64,000 bases of DNA from Corynebacterium liangguodongii (GTDB lineage: Bacteria; Actinomycetota; Actinomycetes; Mycobacteriales; Mycobacteriaceae), in the NCBI RefSeq assembly GCF_003070865.1, contig NZ_CP026948.1:2232001-2296000 (forward strand), written 5' to 3'. The notes beneath the pieces are model-generated. The model had not been told where the DNA came from. It worked only from the letters and a program-made list of their open reading frames with translations, and made no database searches. Positions within the stretch are counted from its first letter, which is position 1; the number at the start of each line of letters is the position of its first letter. Positions 1-9,532 of this stretch are shown here, piece by piece. The translations under genes were made by a program, and so were the position numbers.

Positions 1-204
1 TCGCGCGGCCAGGAGACGGTGGCCGTGGCCGTGCTCGACCACTTGGGACGCCCCGCTGCCGCGCTCGCAGCGACGTTTCCTGCCGGGTCCAGGGACGATG
101 ACCAACGCGCAGAGGTGGTGGGCCGCCTGTCGGCCGCTGCGCGACGGGTGGCGGGGAAGTTTTTTGGTGGGGCTGGCACACCCGTTCGCACACACCTCTC
201 CTAA
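1..204 (+). CDS. IclR-family regulator, C-terminal end (partial)
   Basis: The reading frame is open from the window edge and ends at a TAA. The visible residues (ETVAVAVLDHLGRPAAALAA followed by an Ala/Arg-rich helix) look like the last beta strand and helix of the IclR effector-binding domain, where the pattern 'PV.D..G.pvAal' is usual. The DNA-binding half lies outside the window. It is read in the same direction as hutH about 500 bases downstream. In other corynebacteria an IclR-type regulator, HutR, activates the hut genes, so this is probably hutR. That name is inferred from position, not shown by the fragment. Confidence 0.6.
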   Translation, partial: SRGQETVAVAVLDHLGRPAAALAATFPAGSRDDDQRAEVVGRLSAAARRVAGKFFGGAGTPVRTHLS

Positions 205-248
205 GCCCCATAGAAAAACCCTCCGCAGCCAGTCCGCTGAACGGGTAA

Positions 249-569
249 CTTGTCTTCCCTGGAGCTCGAAATCTCGCCCGCCAACAGGACCCTGATTTCG
301 AGAACCAAGGGCTCACCCGCCAATGGGTATATACGAAGGTTTTCCCGGTGAGACAGATACGAAACAGAATCGCCCACCACGAGTCCTTGGCCCCGAAGGG
401 CGTTCCAATAACCGGCACTGAAACCCGGCTAACTCCACGCGAATGCCATCAATCCTGCCTAGACCTCGGCTCCATGCTCGACCGGGACCTGCGATCATTT
501 CTGGAGCGCCTTCCGACCTCCAAGGTGTTGGATAAATTGGAATCGACTTTAGCTTCGTTGCAGGCCTAA
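249..569 (+). pseudogene. Remnant of an Abi-like (HEPN) protein, C-terminal fragment
   Basis: After an in-frame TAA at 246 the frame is open to a TAA at 567. It encodes VRQIRNRIAHHESL near the middle, which fits the RN(R)xAHHE signature of Abi-like (Abi_2) HEPN-domain proteins, where the R...H pair forms the ribonuclease site. An 'FPGAR' motif precedes it by about 40 residues, as in the family. Only about 105 residues remain, against roughly 300 for a full protein, and the only start (GTG at 348) lies just before the catalytic motif. It sits between the IclR gene and hutH and is best read as a decayed abortive-infection gene. A shortened but active HEPN peptide cannot be excluded. Confidence 0.55.
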
Positions 570-646
570 CCCCCCCCTAGCGCCCCACCCCACCCACCGG
601 CTACACTTATCCCCGTCGCGTCTGGCTGTCGCGCGTTTGAACAACT

Positions 647-666
647 CCGGCCCCGCGTAGGGCCGG
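647..666 (+). promoter_or_regulatory. Hairpin in the hutH leader
   Basis: A perfect 7-bp stem (CCGGCCC / GGGCCGG) with a 6-base loop lies 36 bases before the hutH start codon. No T-run follows, so it is not a typical terminator. A TACACT at 602–607 could be a -10 box, which would place the hairpin in the hutH 5' leader. Its role is unknown. Confidence 0.35.
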
Positions 667-702
667 TTCACGCACGCATTCCTACAAACGCAAAGGACAG
701 CC

Positions 703-2256
703 ATGACCACCACGTACCCCTCCACCGTCACCGTCGGCATCGGCGCGCTCACCATCGATGAGGTCGTTGCCGTCGCCCGCTACGGCGCCTCCGTCGAGAT
801 CGACCCGGCCGCTCTCGAGGAGGTCGCCGCCACCCGCGACCGCATCGAGGAGCTGGCCAACGACCCGACCCCCGTCTACGGCATCTCCACCGGCTTCGGC
901 GCACTGGCACGCCGACACATCCCCGAGGCGATGCGCGCTCAGCTGCAGCTTTCCCTCGTGCGCTCCCACGCCGCCGGCTCCGGCCCGGAGGTGGAGCAGG
1001 AGGTGATCCGCGCGCTGATGCTGCTGCGCCTGTCCACCCTGTGCACCGGGCGCACCGGCGTACGCCCGGTGGTCGTGGAAACCTACGCCGCCGTGCTCAA
1101 CGCGCACATCACCCCGGTCGTGCGCGAGTACGGCTCGCTCGGCTGCTCCGGCGACCTCGCACCTCTCGCCCACTGCGCCCTGGCCCTGCTCGGCGAGGGC
1201 GAGGTGCGCGTCAACGGCGGGGAGATCGTCCCCGCGGCGCAGGCGCTTGGCGACGCCTCCATCGAGCCGCTCGCGCTGAAGGAGAAGGAGGGCCTGGCGC
1301 TGATCAACGGCACCGACGGCATGCTCGGCCAGCTCTGCCTGGCCATCACGGACCTGCGGGAGGCCGCCAAGGTGGCCGACATCGCCACCGCCATGACCGT
1401 GGAGGGGCTGACCGGCACGCTCACCGTCTTCGCCGATGACCTGCAAAAGTTGCGCCCGCACCCGGGCCAGGCCGACGCCGCCGCCAACATCCGCGCGGTG
1501 GCCCACGGCTCGGAGATCCTTGACGCCGCGGCTACGGAGTTCAAGCAGAAGCAGGTCCAGGACGCCTACTCGGTGCGCTGCGCGCCACAGGTCGCCGGCG
1601 GGTTCCGCGACACTATCGCGCACGCCGAGCTGGTGGCGGGCCGCGAGCTCGCGTCGGCCGTGGACAACCCCGTCGTGGCGCTCGACGGCCGGGTCAGCTC
1701 CAACGGTAACTTCCACGGCGCGCCCGTGGCCTACGCGCTGGACTTTTTGGCCATTGTGGTCGCCGATCTGGCGTCGATAAGCGAGCGCCGCACGGACCGC
1801 TTCCTGGACACCGCGCGCAACCGCGGGCTCAACGCCTTCCTTGCCGACGACCCCGGCGTGGATTCCGGACACATGATCGCGCAGTACACGCAGGCCGGCA
1901 TCGTCAGCGAGCTCAAGCGCAACGCGAACCCGGCCTCGGCGGACTCGATCCCGTCCTCGGCGATGCAGGAAGACCACGTCTCGCTCGGCTGGTCGGCGGC
2001 GCGCAAGCTGCGCCGCAGCGTCGACGGGTTGCAGCGGGTTCTGGCCATCGAGATCCTCACCGCGGCGCGCGCGATCGACATGCGCGGCGCCGCCCCCGCC
2101 CCGGGCACCAAGGCGGCGATCGACGTTCTGCGCGAGCGTGTCGACGGCCCGGGCACCGACCGCTATCTCTCCCCCGAGATCGAGCACTCCGTCGCCCTGG
2201 TCAAGGACGGCAGCTACGTCGAGGCCGTCGAGGCAGCGGTGGGCGAGCTGCGCTAG
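703..2256 (+). CDS. hutH: Histidine ammonia-lyase
   Basis: Deaminates L-histidine to trans-urocanate, the first step of histidine catabolism; cytoplasmic homotetramer in the family. The protein has 517 residues, the usual length. The MIO prosthetic group forms from three residues in the motif [14 protein letters not shown]; here they are Cys148-Ser149-Gly150, where many HALs have Ala-Ser-Gly. The Cys form is also known from Streptomyces. N-terminal [10 protein letters not shown] and the later SSNGNFHG and QEDHVSLG motifs are all present. The ATG at 703 is preceded by AAAGGACAG. hutU and hutI follow on the same strand. The gene contains one copy of the recurring word GGCGTCGATAAGC at 1770, which forces an ATA isoleucine codon. 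Confidence 0.97.
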   Translation: MTTTYPSTVTVGIGALTIDEVVAVARYGASVEIDPAALEEVAATRDRIEELANDPTPVYGISTGFGALARRHIPEAMRAQLQLSLVRSHAAGSGPEVEQEVIRALMLLRLSTLCTGRTGVRPVVVETYAAVLNAHITPVVREYGSLGCSGDLAPLAHCALALLGEGEVRVNGGEIVPAAQALGDASIEPLALKEKEGLALINGTDGMLGQLCLAITDLREAAKVADIATAMTVEGLTGTLTVFADDLQKLRPHPGQADAAANIRAVAHGSEILDAAATEFKQKQVQDAYSVRCAPQVAGGFRDTIAHAELVAGRELASAVDNPVVALDGRVSSNGNFHGAPVAYALDFLAIVVADLASISERRTDRFLDTARNRGLNAFLADDPGVDSGHMIAQYTQAGIVSELKRNANPASADSIPSSAMQEDHVSLGWSAARKLRRSVDGLQRVLAIEILTAARAIDMRGAAPAPGTKAAIDVLRERVDGPGTDRYLSPEIEHSVALVKDGSYVEAVEAAVGELR

Positions 2257-2260
2257 CAAA

Positions 2261-2276
2261 GTCTCATATACGAGAC
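2261..2276. promoter_or_regulatory. Candidate HutR operator between hutH and hutU
   Basis: GTCTCATATACGAGAC is a near-perfect inverted repeat five bases after the hutH stop. As I recall it, the HutR motif described in C. resistens is TCTGwwATwCCAGA. The core here, TCTCATATACGAGA, matches 12 of 14 positions, and the two differences are a symmetric G/C swap that keeps the dyad. It lies in the 175-base gap before hutU, so it would control hutUI separately from hutH. No second copy was found upstream of hutH. Confidence 0.5.
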
Positions 2277-2431
2277 ACCCGCCCGGTTTTCTCCATCAAC
2301 CGCACGCGCCCCGCCCGCTACGGTCAACGCCAGACATGAGATGTGTCACAGCGCCGACGCGGCGGAGGGGACAGCCCCGGGAAACCGGCCCGAGCCGCGC
2401 AGGCGCAGCACCGAACCCGGAAGGAGGCCAC

Positions 2432-4126
2432 ATGGCAGAAAAGAACTGGTCCGAGGGCGCGCGCGAGGTCCGCGCACCCCGCGGCACCGAGATCTCCGCG
2501 AAGTCCTGGCAGACAGAGGCGCCCTTGCGCATGCTGCACAACAACCTCGACCCGGAGGTCGCCGAGCACCCCGACACGCTCGTCGTCTACGGCGGGACCG
2601 GGCGCGCCGCGCGGAGCTGGGAGGCGTTCGACGCGATCGTCGATACGCTGCGCGAGCTTGAATCCGACGAGACCCTACTGGTGCAGTCCGGCAAGCCCGT
2701 CGGCGTGTTCAAGACCAACGAGTGGGCCCCGCGCGTGCTCATCGCTAACTCCAACCTCGTCGGCGACTGGGCCACCTGGGAGCACTTCCGTGCACTCGAA
2801 GACGAGGGGCTGATGATGTACGGCCAGATGACGGCCGGGTCCTGGATCTACATCGCCACCCAGGGCATCCTGCAGGGAACCTTCGAGACCTTCTACGCCG
2901 TGGCCAAGAAGCGTTTCGGCGGCACGCTCGCCGGCACGCTGACGCTGACTGGCGGCTGCGGCGGCATGGGCGGGGCGCAGCCTCTGTCCGTCACCCTCAA
3001 CGGCGGGGCCTGCCTTATTGTCGACGTCGACGAGTCCCGCCTGCGCCGCCGCCAGGAAAAGCGCTACCTCGATCGCGTCACCACCGATTTGGATGAGGCG
3101 ATCCGCCTGGTCACCGAGGCGAAGGAGACCAAACAGGCGCTGTCGGTGGGCTACGTCGGCAACGCCGCCGAGGTCTTCCCCGAGATCCTGCGCCGCCACC
3201 GCGCCGGCGAGCTCACCGTGGACATTGTCACCGACCAAACCTCCGCGCACGACCCGTTGAGCTACCTGCCCTCCGAGATCGCGTTCGCTGACTGGCACGC
3301 CGAGGCCGCCGCCGATCCCACCACCTTTACCAAGAAGGCACGCGAGGCGATGGCCACCCAGGTCCAGGCGATGGTGGAGTTTCAGGACGAAGGCTGCGAG
3401 GTGTTCGACTACGGCAACTCGATCCGCGACGAGGCCCGCAAGGCCGGCTACACCCGCGCCTTCGAGTTCCCCGGCTTCGTGCCTGCCTATATCCGCCCGC
3501 TGTTCTGCGAGGGCCTCGGCCCCTTCCGCTGGGTGGCGCTCTCCGGCGACCCGGAGGACATCAAGGTCACCGACCAGGCCATCAAGGAGGCCTTCCCCGA
3601 CAACGAGCACCTGCACCAGTGGCTCGATGCCGCCGAAGAGTACGTCGAGTTCGAGGGCCTGCCCGCCCGCATCTGCTGGCTCGGCTACGGCGAGCGCGCC
3701 AAGGCCGGGGTGATCTTTAACAACCTCGTCAAGGAGGGCAAGGTCAAGGCCCCCATCGTCATCGGCCGCGACCACCTCGATTCCGGCTCCGTGGCCTCGC
3801 CCTACCGCGAGACGGAGGCGATGCTGGATGGCACCGACGCCGTGGCGGACTGGCCGCTGCTCAACGCCATGACGGCCGTGGCCGGCGGCGCGACCTGGGT
3901 GTCCATCCACCACGGCGGCGGCGTCGGCATGGGCCGCTCCATCCACACCGGCCAGGTCACGGTGGCCGACGGCACCGAGCTCGCCGAGGCGAAGCTCAAG
4001 GCCGTGCTGACCAACGACCCGGGCATGGGCGTGATCCGCCACGTGGACGCCGGCTATACCCGCGCCCACGAGGTGGCCGAGGAGCGCGGCGTGCGCATCC
4101 CGATGAAATTCCAGGCCCGCGACTAG
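2432..4126 (+). CDS. hutU: Urocanate hydratase
   Basis: Converts urocanate to 4-imidazolone-5-propanoate with tightly bound NAD+. The chosen ATG at 2432 has AAGGAGG seven bases upstream and gives 564 residues, as expected for urocanase. The frame is open further upstream, but that part is non-homologous. Visible motifs are the N-terminal [16 protein letters not shown], the Gly-rich NAD-binding loop [13 protein letters not shown] near residue 175, and [17 protein letters not shown] near residue 358, which holds the active-site Cys. It is separated from hutH by 175 bases with the palindrome at 2261, and followed by hutI after 10 bases. Confidence 0.97.
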   Translation: MAEKNWSEGAREVRAPRGTEISAKSWQTEAPLRMLHNNLDPEVAEHPDTLVVYGGTGRAARSWEAFDAIVDTLRELESDETLLVQSGKPVGVFKTNEWAPRVLIANSNLVGDWATWEHFRALEDEGLMMYGQMTAGSWIYIATQGILQGTFETFYAVAKKRFGGTLAGTLTLTGGCGGMGGAQPLSVTLNGGACLIVDVDESRLRRRQEKRYLDRVTTDLDEAIRLVTEAKETKQALSVGYVGNAAEVFPEILRRHRAGELTVDIVTDQTSAHDPLSYLPSEIAFADWHAEAAADPTTFTKKAREAMATQVQAMVEFQDEGCEVFDYGNSIRDEARKAGYTRAFEFPGFVPAYIRPLFCEGLGPFRWVALSGDPEDIKVTDQAIKEAFPDNEHLHQWLDAAEEYVEFEGLPARICWLGYGERAKAGVIFNNLVKEGKVKAPIVIGRDHLDSGSVASPYRETEAMLDGTDAVADWPLLNAMTAVAGGATWVSIHHGGGVGMGRSIHTGQVTVADGTELAEAKLKAVLTNDPGMGVIRHVDAGYTRAHEVAEERGVRIPMKFQARD

Positions 4127-4136
4127 GGTTTCCGGC

Positions 4137-5321
4137 ATGGCTACTTTGTTTACCGGGATCTCGGAACTTCGCACCGTCTCTACCCTGGGCACGATCACAA
4201 ACGCCGCGCTGGTTGCCCGCGACGGGGTGATCGAGTGGGTCGGGCCCGCTGACCAAGCCCCGCCCGCCGAGGAGACCGTTGACCTCGGCGGGCGCGCGGT
4301 GCTGCCCGGCTGGGTGGACTCGCACACCCACATGGTCTTCGACGGCAACCGCGCAGACGAGTTCGAGGCGCGCATGGCGGGAAAGTCCTACGCCGCCGGC
4401 GGGATCGCGGTGACCATGGAGGCGACCCGCACGGCCAGCACGGCGCGTCTCGACGCCCTGGTGGCCGAGCGCGTCGCCGCAGGCCACGCGGGCGGAACCA
4501 CCAGCTTTGAGACGAAAACCGGCTACGGCCTGGACGTCACATCCGAAGCGGAGGCCGCGAAGGTGGCCGCGCGCCACGTCGGCGACGTCACCTTCCTCGG
4601 CGCGCACCTCGTCCCGCCAGGTGCCGACCCGGAGGCCTACGTCGACGAGGTCACAGGCCCCATGCTCGAGGCCGTGCGCGATCACGTGCAGTGGATCGAC
4701 GTGTTCTGCGAGCGCGGCGCGTTCACAGAGGAGCAGTCGCGCCGCGTGCTCGAGGCCGGACGCAGCGCGGGCTTGGGCCTGCGCGTGCACGGCAACCAGC
4801 TCGGCGAGGGCCCGGGCGTGCGCCTGGCCGTAGAGCTCGGGGCGGCCAGCGTCGACCACGTCAACCACCTCACCGAGTCCGACATCGAGCTGCTCGCCGG
4901 CTCGGAGACGGTGGCCACGGTATTGCCCGCCTGCGACCTGTCGACCCGCGAGAAGCTCGCGCCGGCACGCACGCTTATCGACGCCGGCGTGACCGTCGCC
5001 ATCGCTTCCAACCTCAACCCCGGCACCTCGTACACCTCGGCGATGAACTTCTGCGTCACCACCGCGGTGCTGCAGCAGCACCTCTCCCTCGACGAAGCGA
5101 TCGCCGCCGCAACCACCGGAGGAGCCAAAGCCCTGCGCCGCCATGACGTGGGTGAGGGCAAGGACCCGCAAGGCCGCCCCGCCAAGGGCACGCTGGTGCC
5201 CGGCGCGGCAGCGGACCTGCACGTGCTCGACACCGCCAGCGCCATCGACCTGGCCTATCGCCCCGGGATGCCGCTGACGTGGCAGACCTGGGTGGCGGGC
5301 AAGAAGGTGTACGCGGCTTAG
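4137..5321 (+). CDS. hutI: Imidazolonepropionase
   Basis: Hydrolyses 4-imidazolone-5-propanoate to N-formimidoyl-L-glutamate. The 394-residue protein belongs to the amidohydrolase superfamily: the metal-binding HxH appears as VDSHTHMVFDG near residues 60–70, with the family motif NRADEFEARMAGKSY just after. Later motifs are the KTGYGLD block, VHGNQLGEGPG and ASNLNPGTS. The ATG lies 10 bases after the hutU stop with weak GGTTTCC as ribosome site, suggesting co-translation. The next enzyme (hutG, formimidoylglutamase) is not in the window; in some corynebacteria it sits with hutR, upstream. Confidence 0.96.
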   Translation: MATLFTGISELRTVSTLGTITNAALVARDGVIEWVGPADQAPPAEETVDLGGRAVLPGWVDSHTHMVFDGNRADEFEARMAGKSYAAGGIAVTMEATRTASTARLDALVAERVAAGHAGGTTSFETKTGYGLDVTSEAEAAKVAARHVGDVTFLGAHLVPPGADPEAYVDEVTGPMLEAVRDHVQWIDVFCERGAFTEEQSRRVLEAGRSAGLGLRVHGNQLGEGPGVRLAVELGAASVDHVNHLTESDIELLAGSETVATVLPACDLSTREKLAPARTLIDAGVTVAIASNLNPGTSYTSAMNFCVTTAVLQQHLSLDEAIAAATTGGAKALRRHDVGEGKDPQGRPAKGTLVPGAAADLHVLDTASAIDLAYRPGMPLTWQTWVAGKKVYAA

Positions 5322-5633
5322 GGGTCAGAGGTAGTCGTAGTTGATCTCGGTCCCGGGGTGGAAGCACAGCGCGCCTCCGGTGGCGGGCCGCAGGTAAATC
5401 GTGCTGCCCTGAGGTCCGGGGCGATGAGCGCGGCGGCGAGCCCCACCTCCCTGAAGTTGGGTTTTGTCCTGCGTCCCCTGGACGCGGCGGGAGAAACGGG
5501 GCCCGGTGCGTCATTCACCGCGGGAATCGCCACCGTCTTATGTGCGATGCGCGCAAAGTTGGGCAGCGCGCATGAACATGCGGTGCTCTCGGCGGAAAAG
5601 GTGGGGGAACAGCGGGTGACGCAAGCCCCCCCC
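5322..5633. other. Gene-poor gap with a possible decayed coding fragment
   Basis: No convincing complete gene lies between hutI and the convergent DUF5926 gene. On the minus strand the last 27 codons of one frame, ending at 5330, read like the end of a real protein (YLRPATGGALCFHPGTEINY), but the frame turns to low-complexity Arg/Pro sequence upstream. A neighbouring frame reads EVGLAAALIAPDL just before it. This suggests a frameshifted remnant of a minus-strand gene; its family was not recognised. Confidence 0.3.
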
Positions 5634-6554
5634 CTAAATCGTCACCTGCCGCGACTTGATGTTGTCGAGCTGCTTGCGCTCATCGGCGCTGAGCTGGGCG
5701 TCATTGTCGTACTCGGCAGCGATCTTCGTCTCCAGCTCCTGGAGCGCACCGGCGTAGGAGGCCGCATCGACGGCCGGATCGACGTCCCACACCGGCACCG
5801 CGACACCGTGGGTGCGAAACACCCCGGCGAACTTGCTGCCCTCCCCGACGCTGAGCTCGCCGCGCGCGGCGATGCGGGCGAGCGCCGCGAGGATTCGGTT
5901 TTCGTTATCGTCGGTGCGCACCCAGCGGATGTGCCCCTTGCCGCCGCCGGGGTTGACCCACCAGATGGAACCGGGAACGTCGGCCTTGATCTGCGTCGAG
6001 GGGATGACCGCGTCGTTCGCATTCGCAAGAGCTTGGCGCACCTCGGCGGGGATGGCAGCGCCTTGCGGGAACCACCAGGAAAAATCGTCGTGCTCGGTGA
6101 TCTGGAGGGTGGCGGAGGCGTCGATAAGCGAGCCCAGCTCGGGCTGGGTGCCGTCGGCGGCCGTGGATTGGAGCGTCTCCCCCGGCTCTGCCGAGAGCAC
6201 CCAGTGCAGCGCGTAAGCGAGATCGCGGCCCGGGTTGTGGGTGCGGGATGCGACCTGGAGGGCGACGAAGCGCTCGGCGCCGTCTTCCTCGGAGCGTCGC
6301 AACGCAGCGCCCGCCCCGGGCAGGACCGTCACAATGTTAACGGGCTCGCCGGCAACCTCGAGCCGTGCCACGGCGGAGGGAACGAACTCCTGCAGCGCGA
6401 TGAGGTCCGCCTCCGCGGCGAGCCCGGCGAACGGGCGGGGATCCTTCTGCAGGGCCGCGCGCTCGGCGGCGCGGGCGGCAAGTTTGGCCTGGCGGCGACT
6501 CATCCCCTCGGGCAGGTCCGCGGTGTCAGCTCTCTTGCGGTTCTTCTTGGCCAT
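5634..6554 (-). CDS. DUF5926 family protein
   Basis: A 306-residue cytoplasmic protein starting MAKKNRKRADT, with a Lys/Arg-rich N-terminus, then RPFAGLAAEADLIALQEFVP, which is typical of the actinobacterial DUF5926 family. A Trp-rich core (FSWWFPQG, SIWWVNPGGGKGHIRWVRTD) and an acidic C-terminal helix follow. The function is not known. It lies 11 bases downstream of the glycerophosphodiester phosphodiesterase gene on the same strand, so the two are probably one transcript. It holds one copy of the recurring word GGCGTCGATAAGC at 6117. Confidence 0.8.
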   Translation of the reverse strand: MAKKNRKRADTADLPEGMSRRQAKLAARAAERAALQKDPRPFAGLAAEADLIALQEFVPSAVARLEVAGEPVNIVTVLPGAGAALRRSEEDGAERFVALQVASRTHNPGRDLAYALHWVLSAEPGETLQSTAADGTQPELGSLIDASATLQITEHDDFSWWFPQGAAIPAEVRQALANANDAVIPSTQIKADVPGSIWWVNPGGGKGHIRWVRTDDNENRILAALARIAARGELSVGEGSKFAGVFRTHGVAVPVWDVDPAVDAASYAGALQELETKIAAEYDNDAQLSADERKQLDNIKSRQVTI

Positions 6555-6565
6555 GGGGGCCTATG

Positions 6566-7351
6566 CTACCCGACCATGGTGGTGGCCACTGGGTGCTTCG
6601 CAAACGTCTCCATCGCCAGCTGCGGCAAGTCAGTGGCGAAAACGTCGACACCGTTGTCGCGGCACCACAGCATCTGCTTCGGCAGGTTGACGGTCCACGT
6701 GTAGGTCCTCAGCCCACGGAACCCCAGCAGCTCCCGCTTCGCCTGCAGGTGAGACAGCGCCGGGCCTACGCCATAAGGCCGCGAGAGCATGTGATTGCCC
6801 CTGTTCCACTTCTTCTCGCGCAGCCGGAAAAGGTAGAAGGTCTCCAACTCGGGCGCGAACTCAGTGAAGTAGCGCATCGCACGGTGGGAAAAAGAGATAA
6901 GGTGTACGCGCTCCGATTCGCGCAGGCCCGCGTAGTGCAAAACGCGCAGGGTCTGCTCGTCGACCTCCGGGCCGTAGCGGGTGGGGTGCTTGGTCTCGAT
7001 GTAGATGTGCTTGTCCGGGTAATCCTGCATGAGCTCGAGCAGCTCGGCGAGCCGCATGATCCGCTGCGGGTTGTCCTTCGTCCCGGCGTTGAGCGTGCGC
7101 AGGTCAGCGTAATCCGTCGCGGAGACACGCCCACGCCCATTGGTTGTGCGGCTCAGGATCGGGTCGTGGAACACGATGAGCTCGCCGTCGCGGGTGAGGC
7201 GAACGTCGCACTCGATTCCGTGGATGGGCATCTTCAGCGCCTCGTTGAACGCCTGGAAGGTCAGCTCCGGGTAGAGCCCGGACGCCCCGCGGTGCGCAAC
7301 GATGAGGGGATCTTGCAGGTGATCGTTGGAATTGCTCGCCAGGATGGTCAC
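6566..7351 (-). CDS. Glycerophosphodiester phosphodiesterase
   Basis: Hydrolyses glycerophosphodiesters from deacylated phospholipids to sn-glycerol 3-phosphate and an alcohol. The 261-residue protein shows the GDPD catalytic pattern: HRGASG near residue 19, the metal ligands in ECDVRLTRDGELIVFHD, and IETKHP in mid-protein. There is no signal peptide, so it is a cytoplasmic GlpQ/UgpQ-like enzyme. The C-terminal RTYTWTVN ... DGVD (as NGVDVFATDLP) matches the family. It is first in a two-gene minus-strand unit with the DUF5926 gene. Confidence 0.92.
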   Translation of the reverse strand: MTILASNSNDHLQDPLIVAHRGASGLYPELTFQAFNEALKMPIHGIECDVRLTRDGELIVFHDPILSRTTNGRGRVSATDYADLRTLNAGTKDNPQRIMRLAELLELMQDYPDKHIYIETKHPTRYGPEVDEQTLRVLHYAGLRESERVHLISFSHRAMRYFTEFAPELETFYLFRLREKKWNRGNHMLSRPYGVGPALSHLQAKRELLGFRGLRTYTWTVNLPKQMLWCRDNGVDVFATDLPQLAMETFAKHPVATTMVG

Positions 7352-7443
7352 GCCCTACAACCTACAACCGCTCCGCGACCTCCGCGACCGGAGCGACGAC
7401 CCGGGCCACGCTCGCACTGCGGTCCGCCGTTCTTTTTGTCACA

Positions 7444-9387
7444 ATGCAGGGTATGGCTATGCGCTTTTCCCTGATATCCGCCCTGCGCGAACGCATCCAA
7501 GAGGCCCCGCCCATCGACCAGGCGATCGCGGAGGCGAAGAAGCGCAATTCGTTTCGACGCCTAGGCATCCTCGCCGGGCCACTGTTCGCCGTCGAGGTGT
7601 GGGCCGACCTCACGCCGGGGCTGCGCCTGCGGGGGCTGCGCCGCCTGCCCAGCAACTACGGCGCCGGGGTGCTCGGGGCGGAGGCGGCGACCTGGGGGGC
7701 CATCTCGCCCTCGCTCATGCCGCACAGCTGGTGGGCAGTGGCCGCCAACGTCGCCATCTGCCAGGGGGCAGGCCACCTCGCGGGGAGCCTGACCAACCAA
7801 ACCCTCGCCAGGATCATCCGCTCCAGCCCGGCGGGCAAGAACGATCGAGCCGAGCGCGTGGCGGAGGGGGCAAACACCGCCTTGCACTGGGCAATGAGCG
7901 CGGCCACCGTCGCGGCATTCGTGCAGTCCACCCGCCGCCACGCCGCGCAGGTGGAGATGGTCGACGGCCAAGCGCGCAACAAGCAGTCCAACGCCGTGAT
8001 CGGCGTCGCGCTGGGCACACTGGGCTACGGCACGCTCTTGGCGCTCGGCGAGGCGCTCCAGGCAGTCGTCGATACGGCGGCCGAGGTCTTTGGCCGCCGC
8101 CTGCCGCCCGTGACCTCGTGGCCGCTGGCCATCATCGCCGCCGGGGCGGGCGTCAGCATATTCACGGACCGCCTGGTCATCCGCCGCTTCCTCTCCCGCG
8201 CCTACAAGCGCGCCGAGGAGCTCGACCGTCAATTCCTCCCCGGCGCGGACCGCCCGCACGAGCCGGAACGCTCCGGCTCCCCCGCCTCCGAGGAGTCCTG
8301 GGACAAGATGGGGCGCCAGGGACGCGCGGTCGTCGCCGGGGGGCCGCGCAAGCGCGACATCGAAGAGGTCACGGGGCGCGACGCCAAGGAGCCCATCCGT
8401 ATCTTCATCGGGCTCGGCCGCGACCGCGACGTTGAGGACGCCTACGAAGAGATGGTGGACGCCGCACTGAGGGAGATGGACCGCACCCACGCCTGGGCGC
8501 GCCGCCGCATCGCGGTGATGTCCGCGGCGGGCACGGGCTGGATCAACGACTTCCTCACCTCGGGCTTCGAGTTCGTCGGCGGGGGCGATACCGCGATCGT
8601 GGCCATGCAGTATTCCTACCTTCCCTCGGCATTTTCCTACCTCGCCGACAGGGAGTCCCCCGTGCGCTCCTCCCGCCTCCTCATCGAGGCCATTAGCGAC
8701 CGCCTCGATGAGATCCCCGAGCAGGAGCGCCCCACCCTCTATATCGCGGGGGAATCGCTCGGCGCCTACGGCGTCTCGGACGCGTTCGACAACGTCGAAG
8801 ACTTTCTCCGCCGCGTGGGCGGCGGGGTGGTTACAGGGGTGCCAGGCTTCGCGCGCAACCACAGAGAGCTAACGGCGGCGCGCGACGAGGGCAGCCCGCA
8901 GCGCCTGCCCGTTGTCGATGGCGGGCGCAACATCCGGTTCTGCGCGCACCCAGACCACCTCCTCCACGACTTCGCGGGCCGGCCCTACGCGAACGAGTGG
9001 GAAGCGCCGCGTGCGGTTTTCGCCCAGCACGCCTCCGACCCGGTGGTGTGGTGGGATTGGGCGCTGGCCTACCGAGCGCCCGATTGGCTCAAGGAGCCGG
9101 GTTCGCGCGGGGTGCCCGCCCCTAAAGCCCAGCGCCTCGACGTACCGGCGACCATGCGGTGGGCGCCGTTTATCACGTTCTGGCAGGTCGGGGTGGACCA
9201 GCTCGCCTCCCAGGACTACGTCTCCCCCCACGGGCACAACTACCACGACGAGGCCGTGGCGTACTGGGCGGGCGTGCTCGGCATCGACCTTGACGCCGAG
9301 GAGCTCCGCCGCATCAGCCAGTGGATTCACCAGGACGCCACGAAGCTGCGCCACGCGGGCAGCAAGCGAAAGCGGCCCAGCTATTAG
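7444..9387 (+). CDS. Membrane-anchored alpha/beta-hydrolase (Abhydrolase_9 type)
   Basis: A 647-residue protein with a hydrophobic N-terminal half of four or more membrane segments (about residues 45–250) and a C-terminal hydrolase domain. The nucleophile elbow is GESLGAYG (Ser near residue 441), and DHLLHDF and PHGHNYHDE in the last third may supply acid and His. This arrangement fits the actinobacterial pair Abhydrolase_9_N plus Abhydrolase_9. The substrate is unknown; an envelope lipid or ester is possible. The start could also be the ATG at 7453 or 7459, as the sequence reads MQGMAMRFS. It is divergent from the GDPD gene and followed by a terminator. Confidence 0.82.
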   Translation: MQGMAMRFSLISALRERIQEAPPIDQAIAEAKKRNSFRRLGILAGPLFAVEVWADLTPGLRLRGLRRLPSNYGAGVLGAEAATWGAISPSLMPHSWWAVAANVAICQGAGHLAGSLTNQTLARIIRSSPAGKNDRAERVAEGANTALHWAMSAATVAAFVQSTRRHAAQVEMVDGQARNKQSNAVIGVALGTLGYGTLLALGEALQAVVDTAAEVFGRRLPPVTSWPLAIIAAGAGVSIFTDRLVIRRFLSRAYKRAEELDRQFLPGADRPHEPERSGSPASEESWDKMGRQGRAVVAGGPRKRDIEEVTGRDAKEPIRIFIGLGRDRDVEDAYEEMVDAALREMDRTHAWARRRIAVMSAAGTGWINDFLTSGFEFVGGGDTAIVAMQYSYLPSAFSYLADRESPVRSSRLLIEAISDRLDEIPEQERPTLYIAGESLGAYGVSDAFDNVEDFLRRVGGGVVTGVPGFARNHRELTAARDEGSPQRLPVVDGGRNIRFCAHPDHLLHDFAGRPYANEWEAPRAVFAQHASDPVVWWDWALAYRAPDWLKEPGSRGVPAPKAQRLDVPATMRWAPFITFWQVGVDQLASQDYVSPHGHNYHDEAVAYWAGVLGIDLDAEELRRISQWIHQDATKLRHAGSKRKRPSY

Positions 9388-9430
9388 GTTGCTCGGCTTC
9401 TAGGCTGCTCGGCGGCCGTTGCACGCCCCT

Positions 9431-9463
9431 CCCCAGCACCGAGTGGTGCCGGGGACGCTTTTT
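9431..9463 (+). terminator. Rho-independent terminator after the hydrolase gene
   Basis: CCCCAGCACC and GGTGCCGGGG form a 10-position stem with one A·C mismatch and a GAGT loop. Downstream come GCTTTTTACG and a second T-run, in the plus direction. Confidence 0.75.
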
Positions 9464-9532
9464 ACGCCTTTTTCTGTCACTCGGTAGGTAATCGCCTAGT
9501 ATGAATAACGTTCATTCGCTTGAATGATATGA

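Noticed and set aside
682..2259. 525-codon open frame antisense to hutH
   Set aside because: Composition is Arg/Gly/Ala/Val-rich with no domain; it is a third-position shadow of a high-GC gene.
5358..6704. 448-codon plus-strand frame over the DUF5926 gene
   Set aside because: The minus-strand protein is a recognisable family with normal composition; this frame is not.
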